Below, one piece after another: positions 44,275-53,539 of a DNA stretch of 64,000 nt (positions within the stretch are counted from its first letter, which is position 1; every line of letters starts with the position of its first letter). The DNA is from Lachnospiraceae bacterium. Its GTDB lineage: Bacteria > Bacillota > Clostridia > Lachnospirales > Lachnospiraceae. Location: positions 1 to 64,000 of the forward strand of contig JAJQBK010000051.1 in NCBI GenBank assembly GCA_021203305.1, in the 5' to 3' direction. The notes beneath the pieces are model-generated. The model saw only the letters and a program-made list of their open reading frames with translations. It did no database searches and was not told where the DNA came from. The position numbers and the translations under genes are program-made.

Positions 44275-45177
44275 TTATCTCAGTTTTCCCGAATCCAGCA
44301 GTCCCTTCAGGGCACCGATCAGATTGGCGTCATTGCCAAACCGGCATTTCACCAGCTCCGGCCGTACACATGGCAGCGGGAACGGAGTATCATAGGCCTT
44401 GTCCAGCTCCTCATTCAATACCTGCAAAAGCAGTGGCTGCTCGCTGATTCCGCCGCCGATGGCGACCCGATCCACATCCAGCACCACCTGCAGATCAAAA
44501 ATATAATTCGCCGTAATCCGTCCAAATCGCCGCAGTGCCTCAAGCGCGGTCTCCTCACCCCCGTTAGCCCGCTGGAAAAATTCCACGCCGTCCACCTTTT
44601 CCTCCATACCGGACATAGTCTGATATATTCCCAGAAGTCCATTGGTACTGGACATCGTACTGATCATATTGGAATACTGAAACCCCTCCACATCCTTACT
44701 CAACAGGCAAAGGCTCAGCTCCCCCGCCGCGAAATGGCTTCCCTTGATCACCTGGTTATTCATAATAATTCCGCCGCCGATGCCGGTTCCAAAAATAAAC
44801 ACCAGACCGTTTTTTACATCCTTCAGAGCGCCCATCCAATTCTCCGCGCTGGCTGCTGCTTTGCCGTCGTTCTCCACAGCTACAGGAAGATGATACTTCT
44901 CCTCCAGAATGGAGACAATCGGCAAATCCTTAATAAAGGCAAACGTGCCGCCGGTCCGGGTGATCCCCTTCTCACAGTCGATCTTGCCCGGCATGCTGAC
45001 AGCAATGCCCTCCACGCTCCCCGCCACCGGTGCGATGATCTCATCCAGCCCCGAAAGCAGCGCCTCCAGGCTGGAGCAGTCGCTCTTCACCCTCATTCTC
45101 TCGATGATGTTGGAATTTTCATCCATAATTGCTCCCTTGATAAAGGTTCCGCCAATGTCCAGTACACAGAATTTCAT
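44275..45177 (-). CDS. ROK family sugar kinase-like protein
   Basis: A 300-residue ROK protein without DNA-binding N-terminus, so probably a sugar kinase and not a repressor. The phosphate-1 motif is VLDIGGTFIKGAI, the catalytic Asp is in VENDGKAAA, and IFGTGIGGGII binds ATP. The zinc motif CxCGxxGC of glucokinase-like ROK members is absent. GGAAGGAG precedes the ATG. Substrate could be glucose, N-acetylmannosamine or another hexose; nothing next to it decides. Confidence 0.88.
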   Translation of the reverse strand: MKFCVLDIGGTFIKGAIMDENSNIIERMRVKSDCSSLEALLSGLDEIIAPVAGSVEGIAVSMPGKIDCEKGITRTGGTFAFIKDLPIVSILEEKYHLPVAVENDGKAAASAENWMGALKDVKNGLVFIFGTGIGGGIIMNNQVIKGSHFAAGELSLCLLSKDVEGFQYSNMISTMSSTNGLLGIYQTMSGMEEKVDGVEFFQRANGGEETALEALRRFGRITANYIFDLQVVLDVDRVAIGGGISEQPLLLQVLNEELDKAYDTPFPLPCVRPELVKCRFGNDANLIGALKGLLDSGKLR

Positions 45178-45281
45178 TTTTCCTGTTCTCCTTCCAATTG
45201 TTTGTTTTATTCAATTTCCCGCTTCACCGCGGATATTCTATTGCTTTTCTCACCTGTCATCCATAGTTTCCGGCATATTTT

Positions 45282-47192
45282 TTACAGATCATTCCTGAAA
45301 ACAGCATATACCGTAAATACTTCCTCTGAATCCACATAAATGCCGTCCACTCTTTGTACTTCCACTGAAATATCGGCTGGACAAATATAATGGCTGATCC
45401 ACTCCGCGGATTGATTCGAACCGCAGATATAATACAGCGTACCGCCGTCCTCAAGCTCACTGGCAAAGCTTTCTTCAATTCCGTAATAGTTCAGTTTTTC
45501 GTAGTACAGAGGACTGTTTGCCATCCATCCGCCGGCCAGCACATAGTTCTGCATTTCTGTCCTTCGATCAATAAACATATTTTCCGGTCCCGTTCCCGCC
45601 AGAGCCTCTGTATCTGTAAAATACAGATTTTCAGGATGATCCAGGCAATAGTCCCTGTATGCCTCCCAGCGCTTATTGTTTTCCATATGAGAGTCATAGC
45701 TTTCTTCAAAGGCCAACACCGATTGGGACAGATTGAGCCACAGGCTGACAGCCCCGGAGGCAATCAGTCCTCCGCATAAAACCTCCCTGTATGAGCTTTG
45801 ACTGATTTTTTCTATTTTCAGCAGACAGATGCCAACCAGAATCAGGATCACCGCAAAGGAAATCCCATGATACACATGAGTTGCCACCCGCCCCACCCAG
45901 TACAGATAAAACCAGCAAAGGATATATCCAAAATATAGAAACGGCAGCTGTAAAACAGCCTCCATATCCCCCGCCAGCACACAGATTAAAATTGCCGCCG
46001 CGAGTACCAGAAGGATCAGGTCATCATCCGGCTCCTCCGAATCGTCCCGGATACGATTCACCACGGTGAGCAGTGTCTCCCTGATATCATCCAGAACGGA
46101 CTCTCTCTCCGGCTGTGCGTATTCCGACAGCGTCTGCATCACATACGCGTTAATGTTGTCAGAAAACACATAGTCATAGAGAAGCAGTGAGAAATAATCC
46201 TCCTGTGTCAGCCCCAGGCTTTCATACAGCTCCGTGTTCTCCCCATAATCCGGGAGTCCATAAAAATCATATATATCCGTCCTGTATACATTAAACGTCG
46301 AATACTCAATCCAGGTGTCCGTCGCGTAAATCATCCCCGTCAGCTTGCGGCTTCCGATGGCGATCCCTGTCATTACCGCAAAAAAGGCGCCGTACTTCAG
46401 AATAAGCTTTGCCTGTTTCCTGAAGCATTTCACAAGCCACACTATGGCCCAGCAGCCAAGCAGCACAAAACATACAACCCACAGTTCTATAATATACTCC
46501 TGTGAAAATGCCGCCCCCCAGATCAAAAACACCGCGGCGGCCAGAAGAAGCCCCGTCTCCGTCCGCCCCGGCTTCCTGTCCCCGGTCCAGAGAACCTTGT
46601 ATGCACAGACAACTCCAAGGAAAGGCAGATGCAGTAAGCCGACATTATTTCTCACAAGAATGGACAGGGTAAACAGAACCGCCGGTAAAACCATGGATTT
46701 CCACTCCGGTTTTCCATCCGGCTCCTGACGATCCAAAAGCACTAAAAAGACAGCCGTTTCCGCCAGAATCCCCGCTGTCATCGTATACTGGGAAAATACC
46801 AGCCAATAAATCAAGAGGGCATAAAATAAACAGGCAAAGGAAACGCTCCCCGCTATTCGAAGCCAGGTTCTGCCCGCTTTCTTGCAAATACATCTGCAGC
46901 ACAGCCACAATGACCAGAACTGGCTTCCCGCAAGAAACAGTCCATGCCAGGGAACCGCCGGTATCAGACGATACAGCACCACAAACAAACCGCTCAGGAT
47001 TGGGGACATGTATATACAATGAATATCCGGGCTCCCGGAATATACCCCGGACAATACCGCACTTATGGTAACATCATCATTATACGCGAGCCAGAATCCA
47101 TACTGATAACCTATAATCACTATGACCACAACAGTTATAATCGTCGGAATCAGCCACAGCTCCGCTGTGTCTCTCTTATTTTCACTAATCAT
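45282..47192 (-). CDS. large multi-spanning membrane protein, possible glycosyltransferase
   Basis: A 636-residue protein with about twelve membrane segments. The first extracellular loop has YNDDVTISAVLSGVYSG, a pair of acids like those of the membrane glycosyltransferases of the GT-C fold (for example GT39 or GT83), where an Asp in the first loop is catalytic. The C-terminal 130 residues form a soluble outer domain with ENLYFTDTEAL. It starts a row of three similar-sized membrane proteins, same strand, pointing to a shared surface glycan or polymer role. The ribosome site is only AAGG at 12 bases. Family name not known to me. Confidence 0.65.
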   Translation of the reverse strand: MISENKRDTAELWLIPTIITVVVIVIIGYQYGFWLAYNDDVTISAVLSGVYSGSPDIHCIYMSPILSGLFVVLYRLIPAVPWHGLFLAGSQFWSLWLCCRCICKKAGRTWLRIAGSVSFACLFYALLIYWLVFSQYTMTAGILAETAVFLVLLDRQEPDGKPEWKSMVLPAVLFTLSILVRNNVGLLHLPFLGVVCAYKVLWTGDRKPGRTETGLLLAAAVFLIWGAAFSQEYIIELWVVCFVLLGCWAIVWLVKCFRKQAKLILKYGAFFAVMTGIAIGSRKLTGMIYATDTWIEYSTFNVYRTDIYDFYGLPDYGENTELYESLGLTQEDYFSLLLYDYVFSDNINAYVMQTLSEYAQPERESVLDDIRETLLTVVNRIRDDSEEPDDDLILLVLAAAILICVLAGDMEAVLQLPFLYFGYILCWFYLYWVGRVATHVYHGISFAVILILVGICLLKIEKISQSSYREVLCGGLIASGAVSLWLNLSQSVLAFEESYDSHMENNKRWEAYRDYCLDHPENLYFTDTEALAGTGPENMFIDRRTEMQNYVLAGGWMANSPLYYEKLNYYGIEESFASELEDGGTLYYICGSNQSAEWISHYICPADISVEVQRVDGIYVDSEEVFTVYAVFRNDL

Positions 47193-47301
47193 TCTTCAAG
47201 TGTACCTTCTATTGTCTGTTCAAAACCCTTCATCCCTGCCCCGCTGTTGCTTCATAGACAAAGGTATAAAACGCAATATGGCTAATGGGTTCTGTCTTAA
47301 T

Positions 47302-49695
47302 TTACCCTTTATCTTCATTTATCCTTTTTCCTGGTAAGAAGAAGCATCTATGCATCCAAAGCATGTATTCAATCAATGCAAGACTCACAAGAATCGATAC
47401 AGTGATTGCGCATTTCCACAGCAAAGGAAGCTGATATTCCACCGCTACCGTCCCGGAATAATTTGCCGGGATAGACAGATATACGAGACAGCTATATCCG
47501 CGAACCCAGCCAATCATTTCCCCCGTCTCTGCATCATAGGCTGCATAATGGTCATATGCCTGCAGGGGGATATGTATCCCCGCCACCTGATCCGTCAGAT
47601 TTTCAACTGTTAACAGCCATCTGCCATTCTCATATGCATACTCCCCATGCACGATCAGCTGATCCTCCTCATAAATCAGTCTCCTGTAGGAAAGCCAACC
47701 ATCATATACCCCATTCAGCATATACTCTGAGTTACTAAGCCAAAATTTGTCATCATACAAATGATCTGCAAAACGGTACGTCTCGGAGGTTTGAAGCTGG
47801 TCTGCATAAATTTCCCCTGTATTAATCACAAGCGCCGCGCTCAAAATAAACATTGTCGGCATACGAAAAAATATGGCAGATGCCTCCTCTCTGTCCGCTG
47901 CCGCAGCCGTGCAGAAGACGCCAAACAATGTAGCAAACGTTAGCCACCTCCAAGGGAATTGATATACAGTCAACATGGAATATACGTTCTCCGGCAACAC
48001 CTCCCCCAGGTAATCATAAAACATGTAGACTGATGAGAGGAAAAGAGTCAACACGGTCATCCCCCAGCAAAGCCCCATAAATCCTGTTTTTTCTCTGTCA
48101 TCTGTTTTATGATCCCGTTTTGTATACCGATAAAAACAGACAAGACACAAAAGCAGCCCTAACGTAACGGGGAAGCCTATCGATAAAGACATCTCGTCAG
48201 CCGCCGTCCCTCCTTCATCAGACCTTTGGTAATTATTGACTATAGAATTAAACAGCTGCAAAAAATAAGTTCCAGATGTCTGGATATAATTGGTCACATG
48301 GCTCACATTCATATCCATACCCATCGATGTCACCATCGGTACAATACTCGCCAAATTCACAGCCAGAGTTAAGCCCGCAGCCTTAACCAGCCCAAACAGT
48401 CTGGGAGCTTCCCATGTCTTTCTCCATAGCACAAGACACACGACAAAGATCACCATTGCGCTCATAAACAGGGACAACACGTGAGAAGAAGCAATACCTG
48501 TCATTCCGGCTATAACCGGCCAATACTTATCAATAGTAATTTTTTCTCCCTTTTTTGCTGTATAAATGTTATAGAACCCCAGAACAACCAGTGGGAGAAA
48601 GGTCTGCGCAGTCAGCTCGCCAAACGCTGCCCGCGTAAGAATATTCGTCAGCCTGACCGCGCTGAGGGTGTACAGAGCCGCGGCCAAAAGTGCTGTGCTT
48701 CTCTTCCTGAATATCTTTAAAGCACAATAATACATGATCAGACAGGCAGCGACCGTCATGATTTCCAGATAGAAATTATATGCGAAGGTCAGCGAAAAGC
48801 CGCAAAGATACAGCAGTGCCGGAATATACAAAAACAGTTGATTATAAAATAATGGTGCCGCATACCCATAACCGTTTAACGCGGCCGAGTAGATGGCCGG
48901 AAAATAGTTCCCTTCAGAGATTTCCTCCGCCAGCAGTGCAATTCGGTAAGCATGAAAGCCTGTATCATGCCCCACAAATACAAAATCCGCCAGAAACGGC
49001 AAAATCCCGGCAAGGCAGATCAGCACCAGGACGCCAAGCTCTCTGGCATATTGATAACGATAGCCGGTAAATAACAGGAAAAACAGCACATCAAAGCCGG
49101 CAAAAATCAGAAACCAGCCCAAAAAGCCCAGATATCGGTATGCACAAATTTCTGTCAGTTCAATGGAATATACTGTAACCTCGCCCTGCCCGTAAAAATC
49201 CAGCGAAAGCTGTATGCTGCCAAGTTTCCCCGGAGAAGTGACCTGCAACGTCTGCTCCACGCAGTTCGTTCCGTCCCGGAGCAGCATGCTCTCAAACTGG
49301 CAATAATATCCCTGCTGGCCGCTCAATACATTTAAATAACTCAGGCCGACGTCAATGTCCGCCTCCTCCATATAGTTGACCTGTGATGCGTAAGAAACCG
49401 TTATCCTGTACGCACCGGGATAGAGAGAAAACTTTTCCGTATACAGAGCGCTCTCCTCCTCCACCTCTTCCTCAGACGCCAGGCAGTAGCCGGCCTGTCC
49501 GTCCTCCCCTGTAATAATGCTGACATAAGGCGCGTCAGCGGCATACAGATTTTCCGTTGTGAACAAATAGCCGCACCTGGCGCGCAGACAATTTGCGCTC
49601 ATCCAGAGCAGGATAAGCAGCTCCGCCAATAAAATCACCCGGAATATAAAATTGCTTTTGATTATTTTCCAAAAAGTATTAATCATAAACCTCAC
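47302..49695 (-). CDS. large membrane protein, PTPS-related/YfhO-like
   Basis: A 797-residue protein. One N-terminal membrane segment is followed by an outer beta-rich domain (about 40-180), then about twelve membrane segments with GHDTGFHAYRIALLAEEISEG and YGYAAPLFYNQLFLYIPALL, which recall the 6-pyruvoyl-tetrahydropterin-synthase-related membrane domain and YfhO-like lipid-linked-sugar transferases; it ends in a further outer domain. The first-loop Asp of GHDTGFH could be the GT-C catalytic residue. The start may be GTG at 49695 or ATG at 49686; both overlap the 3' end of the upstream gene. It belongs to the envelope row 45282-51385. Confidence 0.72.
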   Translation of the reverse strand: MRFMINTFWKIIKSNFIFRVILLAELLILLWMSANCLRARCGYLFTTENLYAADAPYVSIITGEDGQAGYCLASEEEVEEESALYTEKFSLYPGAYRITVSYASQVNYMEEADIDVGLSYLNVLSGQQGYYCQFESMLLRDGTNCVEQTLQVTSPGKLGSIQLSLDFYGQGEVTVYSIELTEICAYRYLGFLGWFLIFAGFDVLFFLLFTGYRYQYARELGVLVLICLAGILPFLADFVFVGHDTGFHAYRIALLAEEISEGNYFPAIYSAALNGYGYAAPLFYNQLFLYIPALLYLCGFSLTFAYNFYLEIMTVAACLIMYYCALKIFRKRSTALLAAALYTLSAVRLTNILTRAAFGELTAQTFLPLVVLGFYNIYTAKKGEKITIDKYWPVIAGMTGIASSHVLSLFMSAMVIFVVCLVLWRKTWEAPRLFGLVKAAGLTLAVNLASIVPMVTSMGMDMNVSHVTNYIQTSGTYFLQLFNSIVNNYQRSDEGGTAADEMSLSIGFPVTLGLLLCLVCFYRYTKRDHKTDDREKTGFMGLCWGMTVLTLFLSSVYMFYDYLGEVLPENVYSMLTVYQFPWRWLTFATLFGVFCTAAAADREEASAIFFRMPTMFILSAALVINTGEIYADQLQTSETYRFADHLYDDKFWLSNSEYMLNGVYDGWLSYRRLIYEEDQLIVHGEYAYENGRWLLTVENLTDQVAGIHIPLQAYDHYAAYDAETGEMIGWVRGYSCLVYLSIPANYSGTVAVEYQLPLLWKCAITVSILVSLALIEYMLWMHRCFFLPGKRINEDKG

Positions 49696-51385
49696 AATCG
49701 CCCGTTACCGCAGTCAGCCCCAGAAACAGCGGGAAACCATAAAACACAATCAGTACATACCTCACCAAGGCCACCGGTCCCAACAGGACCGTAAAAAAAT
49801 TCAGCCAGACAACAGCCAAAGGAACCAGAAAACCATATTTTTTATAACACCACAAGTAAAAAAAGACAAGCATGAAGGCCATAAAATACAGGCCGGGGCT
49901 TAAAAACAGCGCCGTCCAGTAATGCTTCTGTACCGTCAGATCCGTGGAAATCGTCATATAATACTGATGCGCCGCTGGCAAAAGCACGATCTCCTCCCCG
50001 GGCTCGTCCACCCGATAGGCGAAATAACTGCTGTAGCCGTCCCAGTCACCCCAGTCCTCATCAAAACGATAGCCGTCCACCACCGCGAAGGGATACCAGT
50101 AGTCCACCGTATTGATCAGGAAAGAATTGACATAGGTAAGCGGATGCTCCAGCCCCAATTTCATCCATAATTTCAGATAGGCAAGCGGCTTCTCCCTGAA
50201 ATTTTCCTCATTGAAACCCCATTTTACATTGTCCGAGTTGGTCGGCTCATAGACGCTCAAATATTCCCAGGGCAAAATCTCATAGAGAAGCTCCACGTCC
50301 TCCTCCTTCAGCGTTTCCCTCTCATAGGTGTACACCCTGGCCATCTGCTGAATCGGGACGGAAAGCATCTCCGCCAGCTTCCCGCTTCCCACATCAAAAG
50401 CCGCGTAAAACGGTCCCGTATAAAGCACATAGGTCAGGGCAGCCCCCACTACAACGAAAAAAATCCCCGGGCAACGCTTTCTGATCTTAAATTTCCCCGT
50501 GGAAATCAGTACCAGCAGCCCCACCGCCAGCACAATATAAAATCCGTTATTGCGCAGCACCATCGTGAAAAAGACGGACGCGCCAAACCCCACAAGCCTG
50601 CTCTTTTTCTGAAAAAATTCCTCCGGCCCTCTGTACAGCAGGATCAGAAATTCTATCAATAAAAGCATGGCCCCGAAAAACAGCACATCCTTTGTGGTGC
50701 AAATGGAAAAAAGCTGAATCACCGGCGACAGGCAGAAGAAAATCAGGGAAAATATCTGAAAGCCCCGCCGGACACCGATCTGCCTCTGTAAAGAAATACT
50801 GTACGCGAAAATATTGGCCAGAAGCACCATCTGAAGAATGGAATAGGCCGCAATCCCCACATTGTAGCTTCCCGTCAGCGCGTAAAAGCCCTCAAGCAGA
50901 TACCCTACAAGAAGCACATGCAGCACCGGATGAAAAGAGGTGACCGTCCCCTCCACCACCTGCTGCCACTCGCTTGTGGCATCGTAGGAAAAAGCGCCAG
51001 GGAAGATGGACAGTAACGCCGGCAGCCAGCAAAGCAGCATCAGGCCCACCCGGGCCAGGTAAGGAAGCGATAAATTCTGTCGGTCCCTCTTTTTTTGAGG
51101 CTGCGGCTCTGCTTCAGCTAAACCGGCCGCTGTCGTTTCGTTCGACACTTTTTCCCCGTCATCACCGGCTTTTCGCGTCCCGGCCCGGTTGATCAGCGTC
51201 CAGAGTCCGTACACCGCCGCGGCGCATAAAACACTTCCGGCCAGCAGCTGCCTGTAAAAGGTCAGAGAAAGCATATCCAGATAATCCAGATTGTCCAGAT
51301 AATACCCGGCCACCAGACAAAAGGAGGCAATGACTCCCATCACTCCGGAAAAGATCAGTTTTCTGGTCCTGCTAATCAACGCCAT
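49679..51385 (-). CDS. DUF6020-like large membrane protein
   Basis: A 568-residue protein with about thirteen membrane segments. The loop IFPGAFSYDATSEWQQVVEGTVTSFHPVLHVLLVGYL, with acidic and His residues just after the third to fourth segment, matches my memory of DUF6020 proteins, which look like GT-C glycosyltransferases. A charged cytosolic stretch (70-105) lies near the N-terminus. AGGAGG lies four bases before the ATG. Its stop overlaps the next gene, so the two are translated together. Confidence 0.68.
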   Translation of the reverse strand: MALISRTRKLIFSGVMGVIASFCLVAGYYLDNLDYLDMLSLTFYRQLLAGSVLCAAAVYGLWTLINRAGTRKAGDDGEKVSNETTAAGLAEAEPQPQKKRDRQNLSLPYLARVGLMLLCWLPALLSIFPGAFSYDATSEWQQVVEGTVTSFHPVLHVLLVGYLLEGFYALTGSYNVGIAAYSILQMVLLANIFAYSISLQRQIGVRRGFQIFSLIFFCLSPVIQLFSICTTKDVLFFGAMLLLIEFLILLYRGPEEFFQKKSRLVGFGASVFFTMVLRNNGFYIVLAVGLLVLISTGKFKIRKRCPGIFFVVVGAALTYVLYTGPFYAAFDVGSGKLAEMLSVPIQQMARVYTYERETLKEEDVELLYEILPWEYLSVYEPTNSDNVKWGFNEENFREKPLAYLKLWMKLGLEHPLTYVNSFLINTVDYWYPFAVVDGYRFDEDWGDWDGYSSYFAYRVDEPGEEIVLLPAAHQYYMTISTDLTVQKHYWTALFLSPGLYFMAFMLVFFYLWCYKKYGFLVPLAVVWLNFFTVLLGPVALVRYVLIVFYGFPLFLGLTAVTGDCEVYD

Positions 51386-51516
51386 TTACCTCCTGAGGAA
51401 TTTTCAATGAATACCTCTTCCCGTATGCTATGATACCATAAAGAAACCACGATTTCCACATAAGAATGCTATCATTTCCATACGATTTTCGTACAGCGCC
51501 GCCCGCCAATATGTTC

Positions 51517-52419
51517 CTACGGCTGCGCAAAATCCGACAGCGCCCCGAAGGTATACCCCATCTCCTCCCATCTGGTCAGGAGTTCATCAATGATTTCCCC
51601 GTTGGTCCGGGACGTATTGTGCAGCAGCACGATGGCCCCCGGATGAACCCGGCCAAGCAGCTTGTCAAAGGCCTCCTCATGGGTGGGCTGGTCGTCCTGA
51701 TACCAGTCCACATAGGCCAGGCTCCAGAAAAAGGTGGCGTACCCCAGCTCCTGGGCCATTTTTAAATTCTCCACGCTGTATTTGCCCTGGGGCGGGCGGT
51801 AGTACATGGCCATGTCCGTCCCTGTGACCTCTTTAAACAAAGCCGCATTGTTCTCCACCTCCTTCTGAAAGGAAGCCATGTCGGAAATCTGAGACATATC
51901 CGGGTGATTGTAGGTGTGATTGCCCACGGTATGCCCCTCCTTCACCATGCGCCGCGCCAGATCAGGGGCGCTCTCCAGAAAATAACCCACCACAAAAAAG
52001 GTGGCCGGCGCGTTGTGCTTTTTCAGCGCGTCCAGTATGGCCTCCGTGTTGCCGTTCTCATAACCGCAGTCAAAGGTAAGGTAAATCTTTTTTTCCTCCG
52101 TGTCAGACATAAAATAAGCGTTGTACTGCGCCAGCTCCTCGATTGTGGCCATGCCCGTGGGCTTCTCCCCGGAAGTGCCAAAGCCCAGCCCCCAGTTGAC
52201 CGTCGTCTCCTGTAAAATGTCAGTCTCATCGGCCTCCTGTACAGCGATATCCGTCCCCATCGCCGTTTCTGACGCAATCGTTTCCCTTACAGCCCGGCTG
52301 TCCGCAATCCTGGCCGCTACTCCGCCCGCAAAAAAAGCAAACAGAAACAGCCCCAGCACTGACAGCGCCCGGACAGGGACATTTCCTGAAAACAGCTTTT
52401 TCACATAGATTGTCTTCAT
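51517..52419 (-). CDS. PdaA-like polysaccharide deacetylase
   Basis: A 300-residue protein with an N-terminal membrane anchor (about 17-37) and an outer NodB domain. Motifs are LTFDCGYENG (Asp nucleophile region; PdaA has FDNGYENG), NHTYNHP, RPPQGKYS and VLLHNTS. PdaA removes the acetyl of muramic acid in forming the muramic lactam of spore cortex; the similarity suggests a peptidoglycan target, but spore use here is not shown. The ribosome site is weak. It is 131 bases downstream of the DUF6020-like gene start, same strand. Confidence 0.85.
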   Translation of the reverse strand: MKTIYVKKLFSGNVPVRALSVLGLFLFAFFAGGVAARIADSRAVRETIASETAMGTDIAVQEADETDILQETTVNWGLGFGTSGEKPTGMATIEELAQYNAYFMSDTEEKKIYLTFDCGYENGNTEAILDALKKHNAPATFFVVGYFLESAPDLARRMVKEGHTVGNHTYNHPDMSQISDMASFQKEVENNAALFKEVTGTDMAMYYRPPQGKYSVENLKMAQELGYATFFWSLAYVDWYQDDQPTHEEAFDKLLGRVHPGAIVLLHNTSRTNGEIIDELLTRWEEMGYTFGALSDFAQP

Positions 52420-52540
52420 ATTCGACCCATATTTATTTTCTATATTGGTATGTATGAAGGCAGCCTGTCAGAAATTCCCGTTTTCTTTTTGTTGCTGAAG
52501 GCTTCCATCCTTCCTCCATGTTTTCATTCCCTCAGAATCA

Positions 52541-52576
52541 GAAAAAGGCGCCATCGCACATAACGCAATGACACCT
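52541..52576 (-). terminator. strand-specific terminator of the lipoprotein gene
   Basis: In minus-strand RNA a 12-pair stem forms with three G-U pairs, followed by TTTTT. On the plus strand these pairs become mismatches, so the signal is one-directional. Confidence 0.82.
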
Positions 52577-52625
52577 CTTCCCATTTTTCACTCCATTTAT
52601 CAGTTCATTCTGACAAAACCGCTAT

Positions 52626-53480
52626 TCATCCCACCACGGTCACGGAAGTAATATGCGGGTTTACGCCCTCATACCAGTACAGGAAGCCCTCCAGGTCGAT
52701 CACATCACCGACCTCCAGCTGAGTTACCGTCTGGTATACCTCGGTATCCTCGCCGCACAGATAAGACTCCACAGTGAAGTTGTAGGTCTCACCGTTCACA
52801 GACACATTAAAGTACAGATCGCAGTTACTGCCAGCCTCGCCGGAGCCATCCCAGTTGTACAGGAAAGCCGCCTCGTTGCCGTCAGCGTCCGTGGATGCTT
52901 CCACAGTCATGCCGGTAAAAGATACGAACTGGTTCTGATAGTCGCTCAGGCTCTCATCCGCCAGAAGCTCCGTCACATCCAGCGCTTCCGCAATGTAGCT
53001 GTCACCGTCATCCGCGAATTCAAAGGTGGCGTCAATGATCTCCACCTCGCCGGACCACTCGGACTTGTAACCGGTCACAATGATCTTCGTGCCGGGCACC
53101 AACAGCGCGGCGTCCTCCTCTGAGCAGGCCATGTTGTACAGGAAATACGCGCCGTCCTCATCCTGAGAATAAACGGTAATGGTATCGTCCCACCAGGACT
53201 GGGTTGCCTGCACATAGGTCTCCACGCACACCTGGGTGTCAAGCTCCGCCGCCGCATATTCCTCATAGGTCATAACGGCGACAGCCTCTGCGTCATCAGC
53301 AGACTGCTCCTCACCCGCGTCCTCTGTTTCGGCCTCTGTGGTTTCTTCCGTCTCCTCAGCGCTCTCCTCCACGGTCTCCTCAGCCTCTTCCGTGCTGGAG
53401 CTCTCAGAGCTGGAGCTGCCGCAGGCGGCCAATGTCAGGCTCATGGAAAGAGCCAGTGCCAATGCTAACTTCTTTTTCAT
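52626..53480 (-). CDS. lipoprotein of unknown function
   Basis: The 284-residue product has a lipobox (LTLAAC at about residue 20), an acidic Ser/Glu-rich linker to about 65, and a beta-rich domain that seems to consist of two similar OB-like halves (ICVTGYKSEWSGEVEIID-like and FVSFTGMTVEAS segments, each preceded by a Glu/Asp stretch). The outer surface is the likely site. GGAGG precedes the ATG at 53480. It has its own promoter overlapping the end of the ugpB-like gene and its own terminator. It may bind a ligand or partner of the sugar importer; this is inference from position only. Confidence 0.75.
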   Translation of the reverse strand: MKKKLALALALSMSLTLAACGSSSSESSSTEEAEETVEESAEETEETTEAETEDAGEEQSADDAEAVAVMTYEEYAAAELDTQVCVETYVQATQSWWDDTITVYSQDEDGAYFLYNMACSEEDAALLVPGTKIIVTGYKSEWSGEVEIIDATFEFADDGDSYIAEALDVTELLADESLSDYQNQFVSFTGMTVEASTDADGNEAAFLYNWDGSGEAGSNCDLYFNVSVNGETYNFTVESYLCGEDTEVYQTVTQLEVGDVIDLEGFLYWYEGVNPHITSVTVVG

Positions 53481-53511
53481 AATATAAAAACCTCCTTGCT
53501 TTCGTACCATA

Positions 53512-53539
53512 ATTATAATAAAATCTCACAATAATTCAA
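53512..53539 (-). promoter_or_regulatory. promoter of the lipoprotein gene
   Basis: Minus strand TTGAAT (53534-53539), 16-base spacer, TATAAT (53512-53517). The -35 box overlaps the stop codon of the upstream gene. Confidence 0.7.
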
